Shown here piece by piece: positions 1 through 6,834 of a stretch of DNA of 18,424 nucleotides. The DNA lies in the NCBI GenBank assembly GCA_018303315.1, contig JAGVYJ010000014.1, positions 1 through 18,424 on the forward strand, written 5' to 3'. The notes beneath the pieces were generated by a model that did not search any database, was not told the origin of the DNA, and saw nothing but the letters and a program-made list of their open reading frames with translations. The DNA is from Candidatus Woesearchaeota archaeon. GTDB taxonomy: Archaea; Nanobdellota; Nanobdellia; Woesearchaeales; JAGVYJ01. Made by a program: the position numbers and the translations under genes. Positions within the stretch are counted from its first letter, which is position 1, and every line of letters begins with the position of its first letter.

Positions 1-719
1 AGACAACATTCCAGACCCCCAATTACATTCTTGACAGCCTTGCAATCCCAACTTTCAGGCTGACAGGGCAGGACATAAGGTATGTTACGGAATTTTTCAG
101 CATAAGTACTGACATATGGCCCTATTACCGGCTTAAGTCTTTTTCCCTGAACAGCACCTATACATATGACCTTCTCAACGTAAAATACATAGTGAGCAAC
201 CAGACGCTCGACTACCAGGGATGGAGATTATTCAAGGAACTTGGCAACGGCTATGTTTATGAGAACTCAAACGTGCTGCCGAAGGCCTTCATCGTCGGCA
301 ATGTTGCCAATGTCAGTCCGAAGGATTCCCTTGAAATGGTCTCTGAGCCCTTCAACCCGCGGGAAATGGCCTATGCTGCTGATGGGAAAAGTATGCGGGG
401 CACTCAGCCTTATGCCGAGCCTGACATAACACTGTATTCCCCGCACATCATCAACATCCACGCCACACTCACTGAGCCGGGCTATCTCGTGCTCACAGAG
501 CCCTGGTATAAGTTCTGGCAGGCCCGGATTGACGGCAGGCCTGCCAATGTTTACAGAACAAACCACATGTTCATGGGCGTGTATGTCCCGGCAGGGGAGC
601 ACGACATAACATTTGAATACAGGAATTCCCTGTTCCAGTTTGGTTTGTTCATCTCGCTGTGGACGCTTGCCGGGATATTAATAGTGATAGTCTACATTCT
701 GCTATTCAGAAATAAATAA
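1..719 (+). CDS. YfhO-like membrane protein, C-terminal part (5' end outside window)
   Basis: The reading frame is open from base 3, so 238 C-terminal residues are visible and the start lies upstream. The phrase DLLNVKYIVSN, then VLPKAFIV, then a beta-rich stretch with PGYLVLTEPWYKFWQARIDG and VPAGEHDITFEYR, is the typical end of YfhO-type polytopic membrane proteins, which are linked to glycosylation or lipid-linked sugar transfer. A last membrane helix (about residues 212-235, FGLFISLWTLAGILIVIVYI) ends in the basic tail FRNK. An internal ATG/GTG start would give only a fragment. Family placement is from recognised motifs; the substrate is unknown. The gene converges on the uS2 gene. Confidence 0.75.
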   Translation, partial: TTFQTPNYILDSLAIPTFRLTGQDIRYVTEFFSISTDIWPYYRLKSFSLNSTYTYDLLNVKYIVSNQTLDYQGWRLFKELGNGYVYENSNVLPKAFIVGNVANVSPKDSLEMVSEPFNPREMAYAADGKSMRGTQPYAEPDITLYSPHIINIHATLTEPGYLVLTEPWYKFWQARIDGRPANVYRTNHMFMGVYVPAGEHDITFEYRNSLFQFGLFISLWTLAGILIVIVYILLFRNK

Positions 720-729
720 GAATTGCTGT

Positions 730-744
730 CTGAACAAAGTTCAG
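730..744. repeat. 6-bp inverted repeat between convergent gene ends
   Basis: CTGAAC and GTTCAG flank the loop AAA in the 30-base gap between two convergent stop codons. It could fold in either transcript and help end or protect both mRNAs. There is no T-run directly behind it, so the terminator role is inferred. Confidence 0.35.
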
Positions 745-749
745 AAGCA

Positions 750-1352
750 CTATTCTTCCGTAAATTCCTCAATCTTTGCTGTGAATTCGCTGTCGTCCTT
801 TATCATGGCCCGGGCTTTCATGTACTCCCTGGTGAACAGCCAGAATATAAGGCCAAGGCTTTTCTTTCCCTTGTTGTTTGCAGGAATGACAAGGTCAAGG
901 TTGTTGCACTGGTTGTTGGTGTCGCACAATGCCAGGACGGGTATTCCAACTTTAATGGAATCTGTTATCGGGTTCCTGTCGGGCCATGCATCTGTTGCCA
1001 CCAATACCTTCGCCTCTGTGAAATTCTCCAGCGCGGGGTTTGTCAGGATTCCAGGAGGGTATCTGCCCGGGAAAACCCTTATGCCTGTATACTTGTTCAC
1101 AGCCTTCAGTGCCTTCCAGCCATTCTCCCTTCTCGACACAATCATTATCTCTTCAGGCGTGTACCTGGAAAGGAACCTGAATGCCTGCTTCAGCCTCTCG
1201 TCAATCTTCTGCAGGTTGAGCACCGACAGGCCGTCGCTCCTGGTCTTGTAGATGAACTGCGACATGTACTTTGTCTTGAACTTCGTGCCTATGTGTATCC
1301 CTGTCTTCAGGTATGTGTCCTGGGGCACGAGGAACTGCTCTTCATTTGCCAT
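750..1352 (-). CDS. rps2: 30S ribosomal protein uS2 (archaeal S2)
   Basis: This 200-aa protein has the archaeal length of uS2, shorter than bacterial S2. Recognisable blocks are LVPQDTYLKTGIHIGTKFKT near the N terminus, IYKTRSDGLSVLNL, the central FPGRYPPGILTNP, and ATDAWPDRNPITDSIKVGIPVLALCDTNN near residues 119-148. It binds the small ribosomal subunit at the head-body junction. The ATG is preceded by GGTGA with 6-base spacing, which fixes the start. In many archaea this gene sits with rpoN, rpoK and eno; here it stands alone behind its own promoter and a leader of about 100 bases. Confidence 0.95.
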   Translation of the reverse strand: MANEEQFLVPQDTYLKTGIHIGTKFKTKYMSQFIYKTRSDGLSVLNLQKIDERLKQAFRFLSRYTPEEIMIVSRRENGWKALKAVNKYTGIRVFPGRYPPGILTNPALENFTEAKVLVATDAWPDRNPITDSIKVGIPVLALCDTNNQCNNLDLVIPANNKGKKSLGLIFWLFTREYMKARAMIKDDSEFTAKIEEFTEE

Positions 1353-1388
1353 TATTTTTCACCTTTAATCTTACAGAGAACGCGTCCC

Positions 1389-1442
1389 TGCACTTATTAT
1401 CGCCCGTGCAATCAGCAGACGTCCCTAAAGCTATCCGTCTGC
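1389..1442 (-). promoter_or_regulatory. rps2: Two hairpins in the uS2 mRNA leader
   Basis: Between the TATA box and the start codon lie two inverted repeats. One is a 7-bp stem (CGTCTGC/GCAGACG, 1415-1421 with 1436-1442, 14-nt loop). The other is a 5-bp stem (TGCAC/GTGCA, 1389-1393 with 1406-1410). A structured ribosomal-protein leader could be an autoregulatory binding site; that role is inference. Confidence 0.4.
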
Positions 1443-1474
1443 CTGGGCATTGAGGCTTTGGATAAAATAACTCC

Positions 1475-1483
1475 TTTATAAAA
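1475..1483 (-). promoter_or_regulatory. TATA box for uS2 gene
   Basis: TTTTATAAA on the minus strand, with transcription expected to begin about 25 bases downstream (near 1453). This leaves roughly 100 bases of leader before the uS2 ATG. Confidence 0.5.
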
Positions 1484-1600
1484 CTATTGATTGACCCCCA
1501 GGCAAGACACCTCAGGTAACTTCCAGATTTCCCGCACAATTCCCGGATTTTCTTCAGCAAGCTATAATAATCCACAAAACTCATCCCTGTAGACAATAAA

Positions 1601-1631
1601 TTTATAAGTAGGAAAGTAATACTTTCCTACT
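1601..1631 (+). promoter_or_regulatory. TATA box overlapping a 25-bp palindromic operator of the AbrB-PIN operon
   Basis: TTTATAA (1601-1607) runs straight into a perfect inverted repeat. The 12-base arms are AGTAGGAAAGTA (1607-1618) and TACTTTCCTACT (1620-1631) around one central base. The antitoxin ATG follows at 1632, about 27 bases from the TATA centre, so the mRNA is probably leaderless. A protein bound here would block both TBP and the start site, which suits antitoxin autorepression. The palindrome is seen; the regulator is inferred. Confidence 0.75.
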
Positions 1632-1895
1632 ATGTTGGATATCACAAAAATCACGTCAAAAGGCCAGGTAGTAATCCCTGCCGAAATCAGGGAAGAGCTT
1701 GGGCTAAAAATAGGGAGTCATATGGTGGTCAACAGAGTTGGAGACCTTGTGTTAATGAAGAAGGTTTCAGTAGCCGACCCCATAGACGAATTTGACAGGC
1801 TTGTTGCCAAGGGCGAACAATTTGCCAGGAAGAAAAGAATAAAAACTGAGCAGGATGTTGTGAGAATTATCCATGAATTCAGGAAGAAAAAGTGA
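1632..1895 (+). CDS. AbrB/SpoVT-type antitoxin
   Basis: This 87-aa protein begins with a swapped-hairpin AbrB DNA-binding domain: KITSKGQVVIPAEIREELGL, then a G/S-rich turn and VVNRVGDLVLMKK (residues 4-45). The charged C-terminal helices (residues 50-87) are the usual toxin-binding part. Its stop overlaps the GTG start of the PIN gene by 3 bases, the arrangement of VapBC-like pairs. It probably binds the palindrome just upstream of its own start and neutralises the PIN nuclease. The module looks AT-richer than its neighbours, consistent with mobility. Confidence 0.85.
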   Translation: MLDITKITSKGQVVIPAEIREELGLKIGSHMVVNRVGDLVLMKKVSVADPIDEFDRLVAKGEQFARKKRIKTEQDVVRIIHEFRKKK

Positions 1896-2341
1896 AAAAA
1901 GTAGTATTAGATACCAACGTTTTAGTTTCTGCATCAATATCCAAGGCAGGGAATCCCAATAGGATATTCAGGCTTGCCCTGCAAAATAAAATAACATTCT
2001 TCACAACAGCAGATATCCTTGAGGAGCTGGAAGGGGTTCTCAGAGTAAAATTCAAATGGCCTCAGGACATCATTCGTACATACCTCGCGATAATTCTCAA
2101 GCATGCAATATTAACAAAAACAAAGCATAAACTAAACATAGTCAAAAGAGACCCTGCTGACAATAAGATACTGGAATGTGCAGCTTCATGCAAGGCAGAC
2201 TACATAATTACCGGAGACAACCATCTGTTGGATTTGAAGGAATTCAGGGAAACAAAAATAATCACCCCTAAAGAGTTTTTGAATAAACTGAATTTCCAGG
2301 CAAAACAGGGTTTTTTTCAGTTTCTGTGCATAATTGCATGA
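1892..2341 (+). CDS. PIN-domain ribonuclease toxin (VapC-like, PIN_3 type)
   Basis: This 149-aa protein starts at GTG inside the antitoxin stop. PIN acidic residues are visible: D7 in VVLDTNVLVSA, E44/E45 in ADILEELEGVL, D90 in RDPADNKILECA and D109 in YIITGDNHLL. The order DPADNKILE...ADYIITGD is typical of the COG1569-like toxin group. It is expected to be an Mg-dependent endoribonuclease held inactive by the preceding AbrB protein; the RNA target is unknown. After TPKEFL the tail (about 19 residues) is coded across a run of seven T's near 2310, so the true C terminus could be shorter if that run is miscounted. Confidence 0.85.
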   Translation: MKKVVLDTNVLVSASISKAGNPNRIFRLALQNKITFFTTADILEELEGVLRVKFKWPQDIIRTYLAIILKHAILTKTKHKLNIVKRDPADNKILECAASCKADYIITGDNHLLDLKEFRETKIITPKEFLNKLNFQAKQGFFQFLCIIA

Positions 2342-2402
2342 TTTTGTTGCGCAACCCATAATAAAAACAGCCACTAGACACTGGACATGCGTTCGCGTCA
2401 GG

Positions 2403-2414
2403 GTTTTATAAAAC
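2403..2414 (+). promoter_or_regulatory. TATA box of the 81-aa gene/radA operon
   Basis: The self-complementary GTTTTATAAAAC contains TTTATAAA. Transcription would start near 2435, giving a leader of about 100 bases. Confidence 0.5.
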
Positions 2415-2433
2415 ACTGGCTTAAACCCGCTGG

Positions 2434-2492
2434 TACAGATGCTGATAATCTGTATACACAACACCTTCGCCTCGGCCTGCCCCACGGCAGGC
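2434..2492 (+). promoter_or_regulatory. Two hairpins in the radA operon leader
   Basis: The first stem pairs TACAGAT (2434-2440) with ATCTGTA (2448-2454) over a 7-nt loop. The second pairs GCCTGCC (2475-2481) with GGCAGGC (2486-2492) over CCAC and is GC-strong. Both sit between the TATA box and the ribosome site of the first gene. No known riboswitch is recognised. Confidence 0.4.
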
Positions 2493-2532
2493 TGCTGGCT
2501 GAAATAAAACGCGAACAGCAATGGAGGTTAGA

Positions 2533-2778
2533 ATGCAACCAGAAAAAAAATTCAGAATAGGGCCGGTGTCGGCCACAGTGTGGAAGAACCAGGGGCAGAA
2601 AGGCAGCTTCAGCACAGTGCAGCTGCAGCGTGGCTACAAGGACGCCAAGGATGTCTGGCAGAATACTAATTCTTTAAGGGTTAGTGATTTGCCAAGAGCT
2701 GTGCTCGCCCTCAACAAGGCATATGAGTACCTGGCCCTGAAACAGCAGGATGAGACAACGGAAGAACAAGTAAGCTAA
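2533..2778 (+). CDS. Small conserved protein of unknown function, co-transcribed with radA
   Basis: This protein has 81 residues. An ATG at 2521 is in frame, but GGAGGT at 2523-2528 lies 4 bases before the ATG at 2533, so 2533 is the better start. The body (FRIGPVSATVWKNQGQKGSF, then QRGYKDAKDVWQ, then a helix SDLPRAVLALNKAYEYLAL) suggests a small beta-sheet followed by a helix. It recalls a widespread archaeal family of short proteins with the pattern GxxSATVWxN...RxYKD...NDLPKA, for which I know no firm function. It ends 17 bases before radA, so a role with single-stranded DNA or recombination is possible by association only. Confidence 0.8.
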   Translation: MQPEKKFRIGPVSATVWKNQGQKGSFSTVQLQRGYKDAKDVWQNTNSLRVSDLPRAVLALNKAYEYLALKQQDETTEEQVS

Positions 2779-2795
2779 AACAAGGTGATGTATTG

Positions 2796-3800
2796 ATGAA
2801 GCAAAAACTAGTTATACCTGAAGAAGTTCCTGAAACCGTCATGGAAGAGCCGGCCAGGAAGCAGGAAAAGGAGACTCTCATAACTGATCTCCCTGGTGTA
2901 GGTGCAGCTACGGCAGAGAAAATGGTCGCTGCCGGCTACGACAATGTCATGGCAATCGCGGTTGCAAGTCCCGGAGAGCTCATTGAGGCAGCAGGGGTAA
3001 CTGAGGCAGCATCCAGGAAGATGATAAGTGCTGCCAGAGACGCACTGTCCATGGGCTTTGAGAGCGGCGAGGAAATAATGAAGCGCCGGGAAAAGGTAAG
3101 GAAGATATCAACCGGCTCGAAGAATTTTGACGCCCTTCTTGGAGGGGGTTTCGAAACTTCTGCTATAACTGAGTGCTTCGGTGAGTTCGGCTCAGGGAAA
3201 ACCCAGCTGGCTCACATACTCTCTGTCCAGGTCCAGAAGCAGTTTCCGGAGAGCGTGGCTGTGTACATTGACACTGAAAACACATTCAGGCCTGAGAGGA
3301 TAAAAACCCTTGCTGAGGCCATAGGCCTTGACCCTACCAAAGCCCTGAAGAATGTGAAGGTGGCAAGGGCATACAATTCTGACCACCAGATGCTGCTGGT
3401 TGACAAGGTTGAGGAGCTTATCAAGAACCAGAAGCTTAATGTTAAGATTGTTGTGGTTGACAGCCTCACAGCCCATTTCAGGGCTGAGTTTGTCGGCAGA
3501 GGCACTTTGGCTGACAGGCAGCAGAAGCTAAACAGGCACATGCATGCCCTGATGAAACTGGCAGATATCTATAACCTGTCAGTCTATGTCACGAACCAGG
3601 TGATGGCCAAGCCCGACATCTTCTTCGGTGACCCGACCCAGGCAATTGGCGGCCACATCGTTGCCCATGCCTCGACTTTCAGGATTTACATGAGGAAAGG
3701 CAAGAAAGGGAGCAGGGTTGCCAAGCTCATCGACAGCCCGAGCCTGCCGGAAGGCGAGGCCAACTTTTATCTGGAAGCTGACGGCCTCAGGGATACCTGA
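2796..3800 (+). CDS. radA: DNA repair and recombination protein RadA
   Basis: This 334-aa ATPase is the archaeal Rad51/RecA homologue. It forms filaments on single-stranded DNA and carries out strand exchange. In order: a helix-hairpin-helix N-terminal domain (about residues 28-85, LPGVGAATAEKMVAAG), the linker GFESGEEIMKRREKV, ISTGSKNFDALLGGGFET, Walker A GEFGSGKT (129-136), Walker B VKIVVVD (216-222), and the DNA-binding loop region VTNQVMAKPDIFFGDPTQ with GGHIVAHAST. Length is normal and there is no intein. The ATG at 2796 has GGTGAT at 6-base spacing, so I prefer it to the TTG one codon earlier. Confidence 0.97.
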   Translation: MKQKLVIPEEVPETVMEEPARKQEKETLITDLPGVGAATAEKMVAAGYDNVMAIAVASPGELIEAAGVTEAASRKMISAARDALSMGFESGEEIMKRREKVRKISTGSKNFDALLGGGFETSAITECFGEFGSGKTQLAHILSVQVQKQFPESVAVYIDTENTFRPERIKTLAEAIGLDPTKALKNVKVARAYNSDHQMLLVDKVEELIKNQKLNVKIVVVDSLTAHFRAEFVGRGTLADRQQKLNRHMHALMKLADIYNLSVYVTNQVMAKPDIFFGDPTQAIGGHIVAHASTFRIYMRKGKKGSRVAKLIDSPSLPEGEANFYLEADGLRDT

Positions 3801-3811
3801 GCCCATATTTT

Positions 3812-3825
3812 TTTATATTATAAAG
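3812..3825 (+). promoter_or_regulatory. TATA box of thpR
   Basis: TTTATATTATAAAG lies 15-28 bases before the ATG at 3840 and no ribosome site separates them, so the transcript is probably leaderless. Confidence 0.5.
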
Positions 3826-3839
3826 TACCACTGACCTGG

Positions 3840-4352
3840 ATGCGAGCCTTCATCGCTGTTGACCTGCCTGAAGAAATCCGGGATTATGTAAAACAAACAC
3901 AGGCCAGGCTCAATGTCCCCGGGCTGAGGCTGGCAGGCCATTCCCACATAACACTGAAGTTCCTCGGCAACATAACCCCGCAGCAGGCTGACACTGTTGT
4001 TGCAGCACTGCATGAGGTAAGTGTGCCAGCTTTTACCGCCTCAACCACGCAAATAGGTTTTTTCCCGGATGCCAGGCATCCAAGGGTAATATGGCTGGGA
4101 GCATCAGGCTTTGAGCAGCTTCACCAAGCCATTGATGAAAAGCTGAGCCGGGAATTCCCTGAAGACCGGAAGTTCGTTGCCCATGTAACACTGGCGAGGG
4201 TCAAATCTTTTAGTGAGAACCTCCGGCTAAGCATTAAAGCAAAGCAAAGAAGTTTTCAGGTCACGGATTTTGCCCTTAAAGAAAGCACTTTAGGCCTGTC
4301 GGGCCCTGCCTACAGGGACATACAGAGGTTTCCCCTGGAAAGCCTGCGATGA
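3840..4352 (+). CDS. thpR: RNA 2',3'-cyclic phosphodiesterase (2'-5' RNA ligase family)
   Basis: This 170-aa protein has the usual length of ThpR/LigT enzymes of the 2H phosphoesterase superfamily. Both catalytic H-x-T motifs are present: HITL at residue 36 (HSHITLKFLGNI) and HVTL at residue 115 (FVAHVTLARVK). The opening MRAFIAVDLPEEIR is also characteristic. The enzyme opens 2',3'-cyclic phosphate RNA ends and acts in tRNA or RNA end metabolism in the cytoplasm. It begins 39 bases after radA but has its own TATA box, so it may be an independent unit. Confidence 0.93.
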   Translation: MRAFIAVDLPEEIRDYVKQTQARLNVPGLRLAGHSHITLKFLGNITPQQADTVVAALHEVSVPAFTASTTQIGFFPDARHPRVIWLGASGFEQLHQAIDEKLSREFPEDRKFVAHVTLARVKSFSENLRLSIKAKQRSFQVTDFALKESTLGLSGPAYRDIQRFPLESLR

Positions 4353-4364
4353 TACCACCGCAAG

Positions 4365-4374
4365 ATTTAAATAT
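4365..4374 (+). promoter_or_regulatory. TATA box of the acidic microprotein gene
   Basis: ATTTAAATAT lies 42-51 bases before the ATG at 4416. This leaves a leader of about 20 bases containing GAGGTG (4405-4410), 5 bases from the ATG. Confidence 0.45.
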
Positions 4375-4415
4375 CTGCTTGATACTGTGACGCAAAAAAG
4401 CTGTGAGGTGCTGAA

Positions 4416-4535
4416 ATGAGGCTTGCTACTGAAGACGACTTAATTGAAGAGTTGGATGCCGACAAGGATGATGACGTTTTCGATGACGACGATGGGGATT
4501 CGGACGACGACTCTGATGATGACGATGAATGGTAA
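4416..4535 (+). CDS. Highly acidic 39-residue microprotein
   Basis: This gene is shorter than most gene-finding limits. It has a TATA box, a GAGGTG ribosome site at ideal spacing, an ATG, and a TAA directly against the convergent RPA stop. The N terminus MRLATEDDLIEELDAD could form a short amphipathic helix. Residues 14-38 are nearly all Asp, and the end is DDDDEW. I count 19 Asp and 4 Glu against 2 basic residues. Such a tail could mimic nucleic acid or bind a basic partner; the link to RPA is only by position. A non-coding origin is possible, but the start signals argue for translation. Confidence 0.65.
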   Translation: MRLATEDDLIEELDADKDDDVFDDDDGDSDDDSDDDDEW

Positions 4536-5525
4536 TTATTTAAGTCGTTGAATTTCTTTTTCCACGTCAGGGATGGAAACATCCCTGGCAACCATCTCTA
4601 CATTGTTGAACATTTCATTCTTTGAAACCCTGCCGGAGAACAGGAATATGTTTCCAAGGGCTTTGTCCCGCTCCTTCTGAAACAACTCAGCAGATTCCCT
4701 GAAGGCCAGAATCTCATTATGAGTTCTGTTCAGCATCTGCTGTACCTGCCTGCCAAAGCAGGCAACCCTGATATTGCCTGTGCCATCATCCACAAATGCA
4801 TTCAGCACATAGGAATATCCCGGGATAACGGCATTGTGTGCCTCACAGCTGAACACTCCCTGCGCATTGGGTTTAGCCCTTCTACCGCACTCTGGGCATA
4901 TCTCAAAGAACCTTATGTCAAACAGCTGGATAACCGTGCCGATAATCTCGGCATTCTGCGACTCGCCAAGATCCTTTATCAGGCTCCTCTCTGCCTCAGG
5001 CAGCCTGGTCTCAGCAACATCCCCGATTTTCTCGCCAAGCGGGTTTATCGTCAGTTCGCTCCTGTCATTGAGCTGCACTTCCTTGAAATTGTTCCTTTCC
5101 CTGACGTAGCCGCCTGTTATCTTTACAATCTGGCCATCCTTTATATCCCTGAGCTTGTCTGCCTGGTCGTTCCACAGCACAATCCTGACTGAGCCTGTTT
5201 CATCACCCATTATGAATGAGCCTACTTTTCCCTGCCTGTTGTTGGTGTTGAATTCCCTTGCCTCAAAAACACGAGTCACCTTTCCGACAAGGTCAACATT
5301 CCTCATGCCTGAAACTATGTTCTTTATCTTTAGCTTCCCAGGAGCCTTCTCGTCAAACAGCCTTACACCCAGCTCGTTTGCAACTATATGAGCAGCTCCC
5401 TCCCGCGAAACCAGGCCTGAGAGCTTGTCCTGCTTGTCCTTTATGCGCCTTTCAATATCTTCTGCAGAAATCTTCTCCTTTTCCTGTATCTTCTGAATGA
5501 CATCCTCAACGCTCAGCTGGAACAT
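4536..5525 (-). CDS. rpa: Replication protein A-like single-stranded DNA-binding protein
   Basis: This 329-aa protein has an N-terminal helical region (1-60) and then an OB fold (about 75-160: VDLVGKVTRVFEAREF, GSVRIVLWND, GGYVRERNNFKEVQLN). A second OB fold (about 190-265) carries a zinc motif C210-x2-C213...C227-x2-H230, and a C-terminal helical/OB-like part (285-329) follows. This matches euryarchaeal RPA41-type or zinc-containing RPA, which coats single-stranded DNA in replication and repair. The ATG follows a TATA box by about 25 bases, so a leaderless mRNA is likely. Partner RPA subunit genes are not adjacent. It sits in the same neighbourhood as radA. Confidence 0.9.
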   Translation of the reverse strand: MFQLSVEDVIQKIQEKEKISAEDIERRIKDKQDKLSGLVSREGAAHIVANELGVRLFDEKAPGKLKIKNIVSGMRNVDLVGKVTRVFEAREFNTNNRQGKVGSFIMGDETGSVRIVLWNDQADKLRDIKDGQIVKITGGYVRERNNFKEVQLNDRSELTINPLGEKIGDVAETRLPEAERSLIKDLGESQNAEIIGTVIQLFDIRFFEICPECGRRAKPNAQGVFSCEAHNAVIPGYSYVLNAFVDDGTGNIRVACFGRQVQQMLNRTHNEILAFRESAELFQKERDKALGNIFLFSGRVSKNEMFNNVEMVARDVSIPDVEKEIQRLK

Positions 5526-5546
5526 GGAATCCCGGAATCATGGCAA

Positions 5547-5554
5547 ATTTATAA
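5547..5554 (-). promoter_or_regulatory. TATA box of rpa
   Basis: TTATAAAT on the minus strand is centred 25 bases before the rpa ATG at 5525. This spacing predicts a leaderless transcript. Confidence 0.55.
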
Positions 5555-5564
5555 GTGTTTTGCC

Positions 5565-6698
5565 TCAGCACCCATAAACCCTGCACGCATCTATGGGATT
5601 GGAACCGCCCCCTGCTATGTCTGCAGTCCCTCCAGTGCCGATGACAAAATGAATATGGGGGCCGGTGGAATGTCCTGTGCTCCCCACCTCTGCAATCTTC
5701 TGTCCGACAGAGACATGTTTCCCCTGTTTTATTTCCGGAGGGATTCCCCCGTTCCTTATATGCCCATAGCCGCTGTAGGAGCCATCGTCGTGCCTGAGCA
5801 CGATAAGGTTCCCATAGCCGCCTTTGCCGCACCTGTCATTGACATAATCCTTGCAGCCTTCAACTAAATCAACTATAGTACCGCTTTTTATGGCATAAAC
5901 CGGGGCACCATAATTTGCAGCTATGTCAATCCCCCAGTGGCATCCCCCTGCGCCATTCCTGCACAGCTCGCTGCCCCCTGCAGGGGAAGTGAGGAACTGT
6001 GTTGTTATTCTCCTGAAGTTGGGGCTTGTCGGCCAGACAATTTCGCTGCTGGCTTTTGTTATTGGGACTTGTTGCGGCGTAACAGGAGTTGTTTGGGTTG
6101 CTTCAGCCGGCTCAGGCTGAGTTGGAGGCAGCACAGGTACGGTCTTCACAACCGGAAGAATTATCTCTGTCGGGAAATCAGCACTGCCCGGAACTTCAAG
6201 GGCAAACTTGTACTGCACGGGCCTGAGCCCTGCGGCAGCACCTATTGTCTCCAATACTCTGTCTGGGCTTTCGACGCAAAACCTGAACATAGGCCCCTGG
6301 TCTGCTCCGCCTTCGCATGAGCCAAGCTTCCAGTCCAGGTTGTCATGCACGCCAATTTTTCCCTGTATGCATGAAACTGCCTTCCCAGCATCATTGCACT
6401 CCTGCACGATTTCCTTTGCATGCCTGAGCAGGGCTTCATACTCAGTTTGCGCATTGTATGCCAGGCTCTCGTGGAAGCTCGGCAGCACCTGGTATGAAAA
6501 TCCCTGGAAATTTGCAGGGATTGTGACAGTGGTCTCGCCCAATGGCATGGTTGCCGCTTCCTGCACCGCCTGTGCCGGCTGGCTCTCGCTGTAGATGACA
6601 TAGCCGGTAATTTTCTGGCCGTGCGATGTCACTATCCCTATCAGCAGGCTGGCCACGAAAAGGCCAAGTACAACCTTGAAAACATCATCTCTTTGCAC
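5565..6698 (-). CDS. Membrane-anchored M23 (LytM-type) metallopeptidase
   Basis: This 377-aa protein starts at GTG with GGAGGG just upstream. Residues 7-25 (FKVVLGLFVASLLIGIVTS) form one membrane anchor, so the rest is exported. A Cys-containing domain (about 70-170), a Pro/Thr/Gln-rich linker (185-215) and a C-terminal M23 domain (225-377) follow. All five active-site residues of LytM enzymes are present: H254 and D258 in HWGID, H313 in YGHI, and H348/H350 in GPHIH. Ten cysteines outside the membrane suggest disulfides. M23 enzymes normally cut peptidoglycan cross-bridges, which archaea lack, so the target may be a bacterial wall, pseudomurein or a surface protein. It is the last gene of the operon. 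Confidence 0.9.
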   Translation of the reverse strand: MQRDDVFKVVLGLFVASLLIGIVTSHGQKITGYVIYSESQPAQAVQEAATMPLGETTVTIPANFQGFSYQVLPSFHESLAYNAQTEYEALLRHAKEIVQECNDAGKAVSCIQGKIGVHDNLDWKLGSCEGGADQGPMFRFCVESPDRVLETIGAAAGLRPVQYKFALEVPGSADFPTEIILPVVKTVPVLPPTQPEPAEATQTTPVTPQQVPITKASSEIVWPTSPNFRRITTQFLTSPAGGSELCRNGAGGCHWGIDIAANYGAPVYAIKSGTIVDLVEGCKDYVNDRCGKGGYGNLIVLRHDDGSYSGYGHIRNGGIPPEIKQGKHVSVGQKIAEVGSTGHSTGPHIHFVIGTGGTADIAGGGSNPIDACRVYGC

Positions 6699-6834
6699 TT
6701 TTTACCCTCCTTGTTTTTTTGTGGTGACGTACCAGAAGCCAGAAAATTATGAGTATTCCGGCCAACCCAAGAAGCGTTATGAGCTCGTAATTATCCCTCA
6801 CTGCCTCAGCCGGGATGATTGCCAATTCAGCCAT
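6685..6834 (-). CDS. 49-residue single-span membrane microprotein
   Basis: This frame fills the apparent gap before the M23 gene. It overlaps the upstream 160-aa gene by 8 bases and the M23 start by 14, so it is translationally coupled on both sides. The ATG follows GGAAGGTG. Residues 18-35 (LITLLGLAGILIIFWLLV) are one membrane helix. The N-terminal 17 residues are acidic and the C-terminal 14 are strongly basic (RHHKKTRRVKSAKR), which predicts N-outside, C-inside topology, opposite to its pilin-like neighbours. Function unknown; it may be a scaffold or regulator of the surface complex. Confidence 0.75.
   Translation of the reverse strand: MAELAIIPAEAVRDNYELITLLGLAGILIIFWLLVRHHKKTRRVKSAKR

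Noticed and set aside
723..1481. 252-aa plus-strand frame
   Set aside because: It is the opposite strand of the certain uS2 gene; Cys- and Arg-rich composition marks it as a shadow.
1353..1596. 84-aa minus-strand frame overlapping the uS2 start
   Set aside because: It runs through the uS2 promoter and leader, has no ribosome site, and its product has no protein-like pattern.
2346..2355. Palindrome GTTGCGCAAC after the PIN gene
   Set aside because: Only 10 bases, with no loop and no T-run; too short to call a terminator or attachment site.
2796..3800. Intein in radA
   Set aside because: RadA is a common intein site in archaea, but the Walker A and DNA-loop regions are continuous and the length is normal.
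4367..4591. Ser-rich minus-strand frame
   Set aside because: The Ser runs are the complement of the Asp codons of the 39-aa acidic gene, which has real start signals.
4747..4764. 7-bp inverted repeat TGCCTGC/GCAGGCA similar to the radA leader stem
   Set aside because: It lies inside the rpa coding region and fits ordinary codons for CFGRQ; likely chance.
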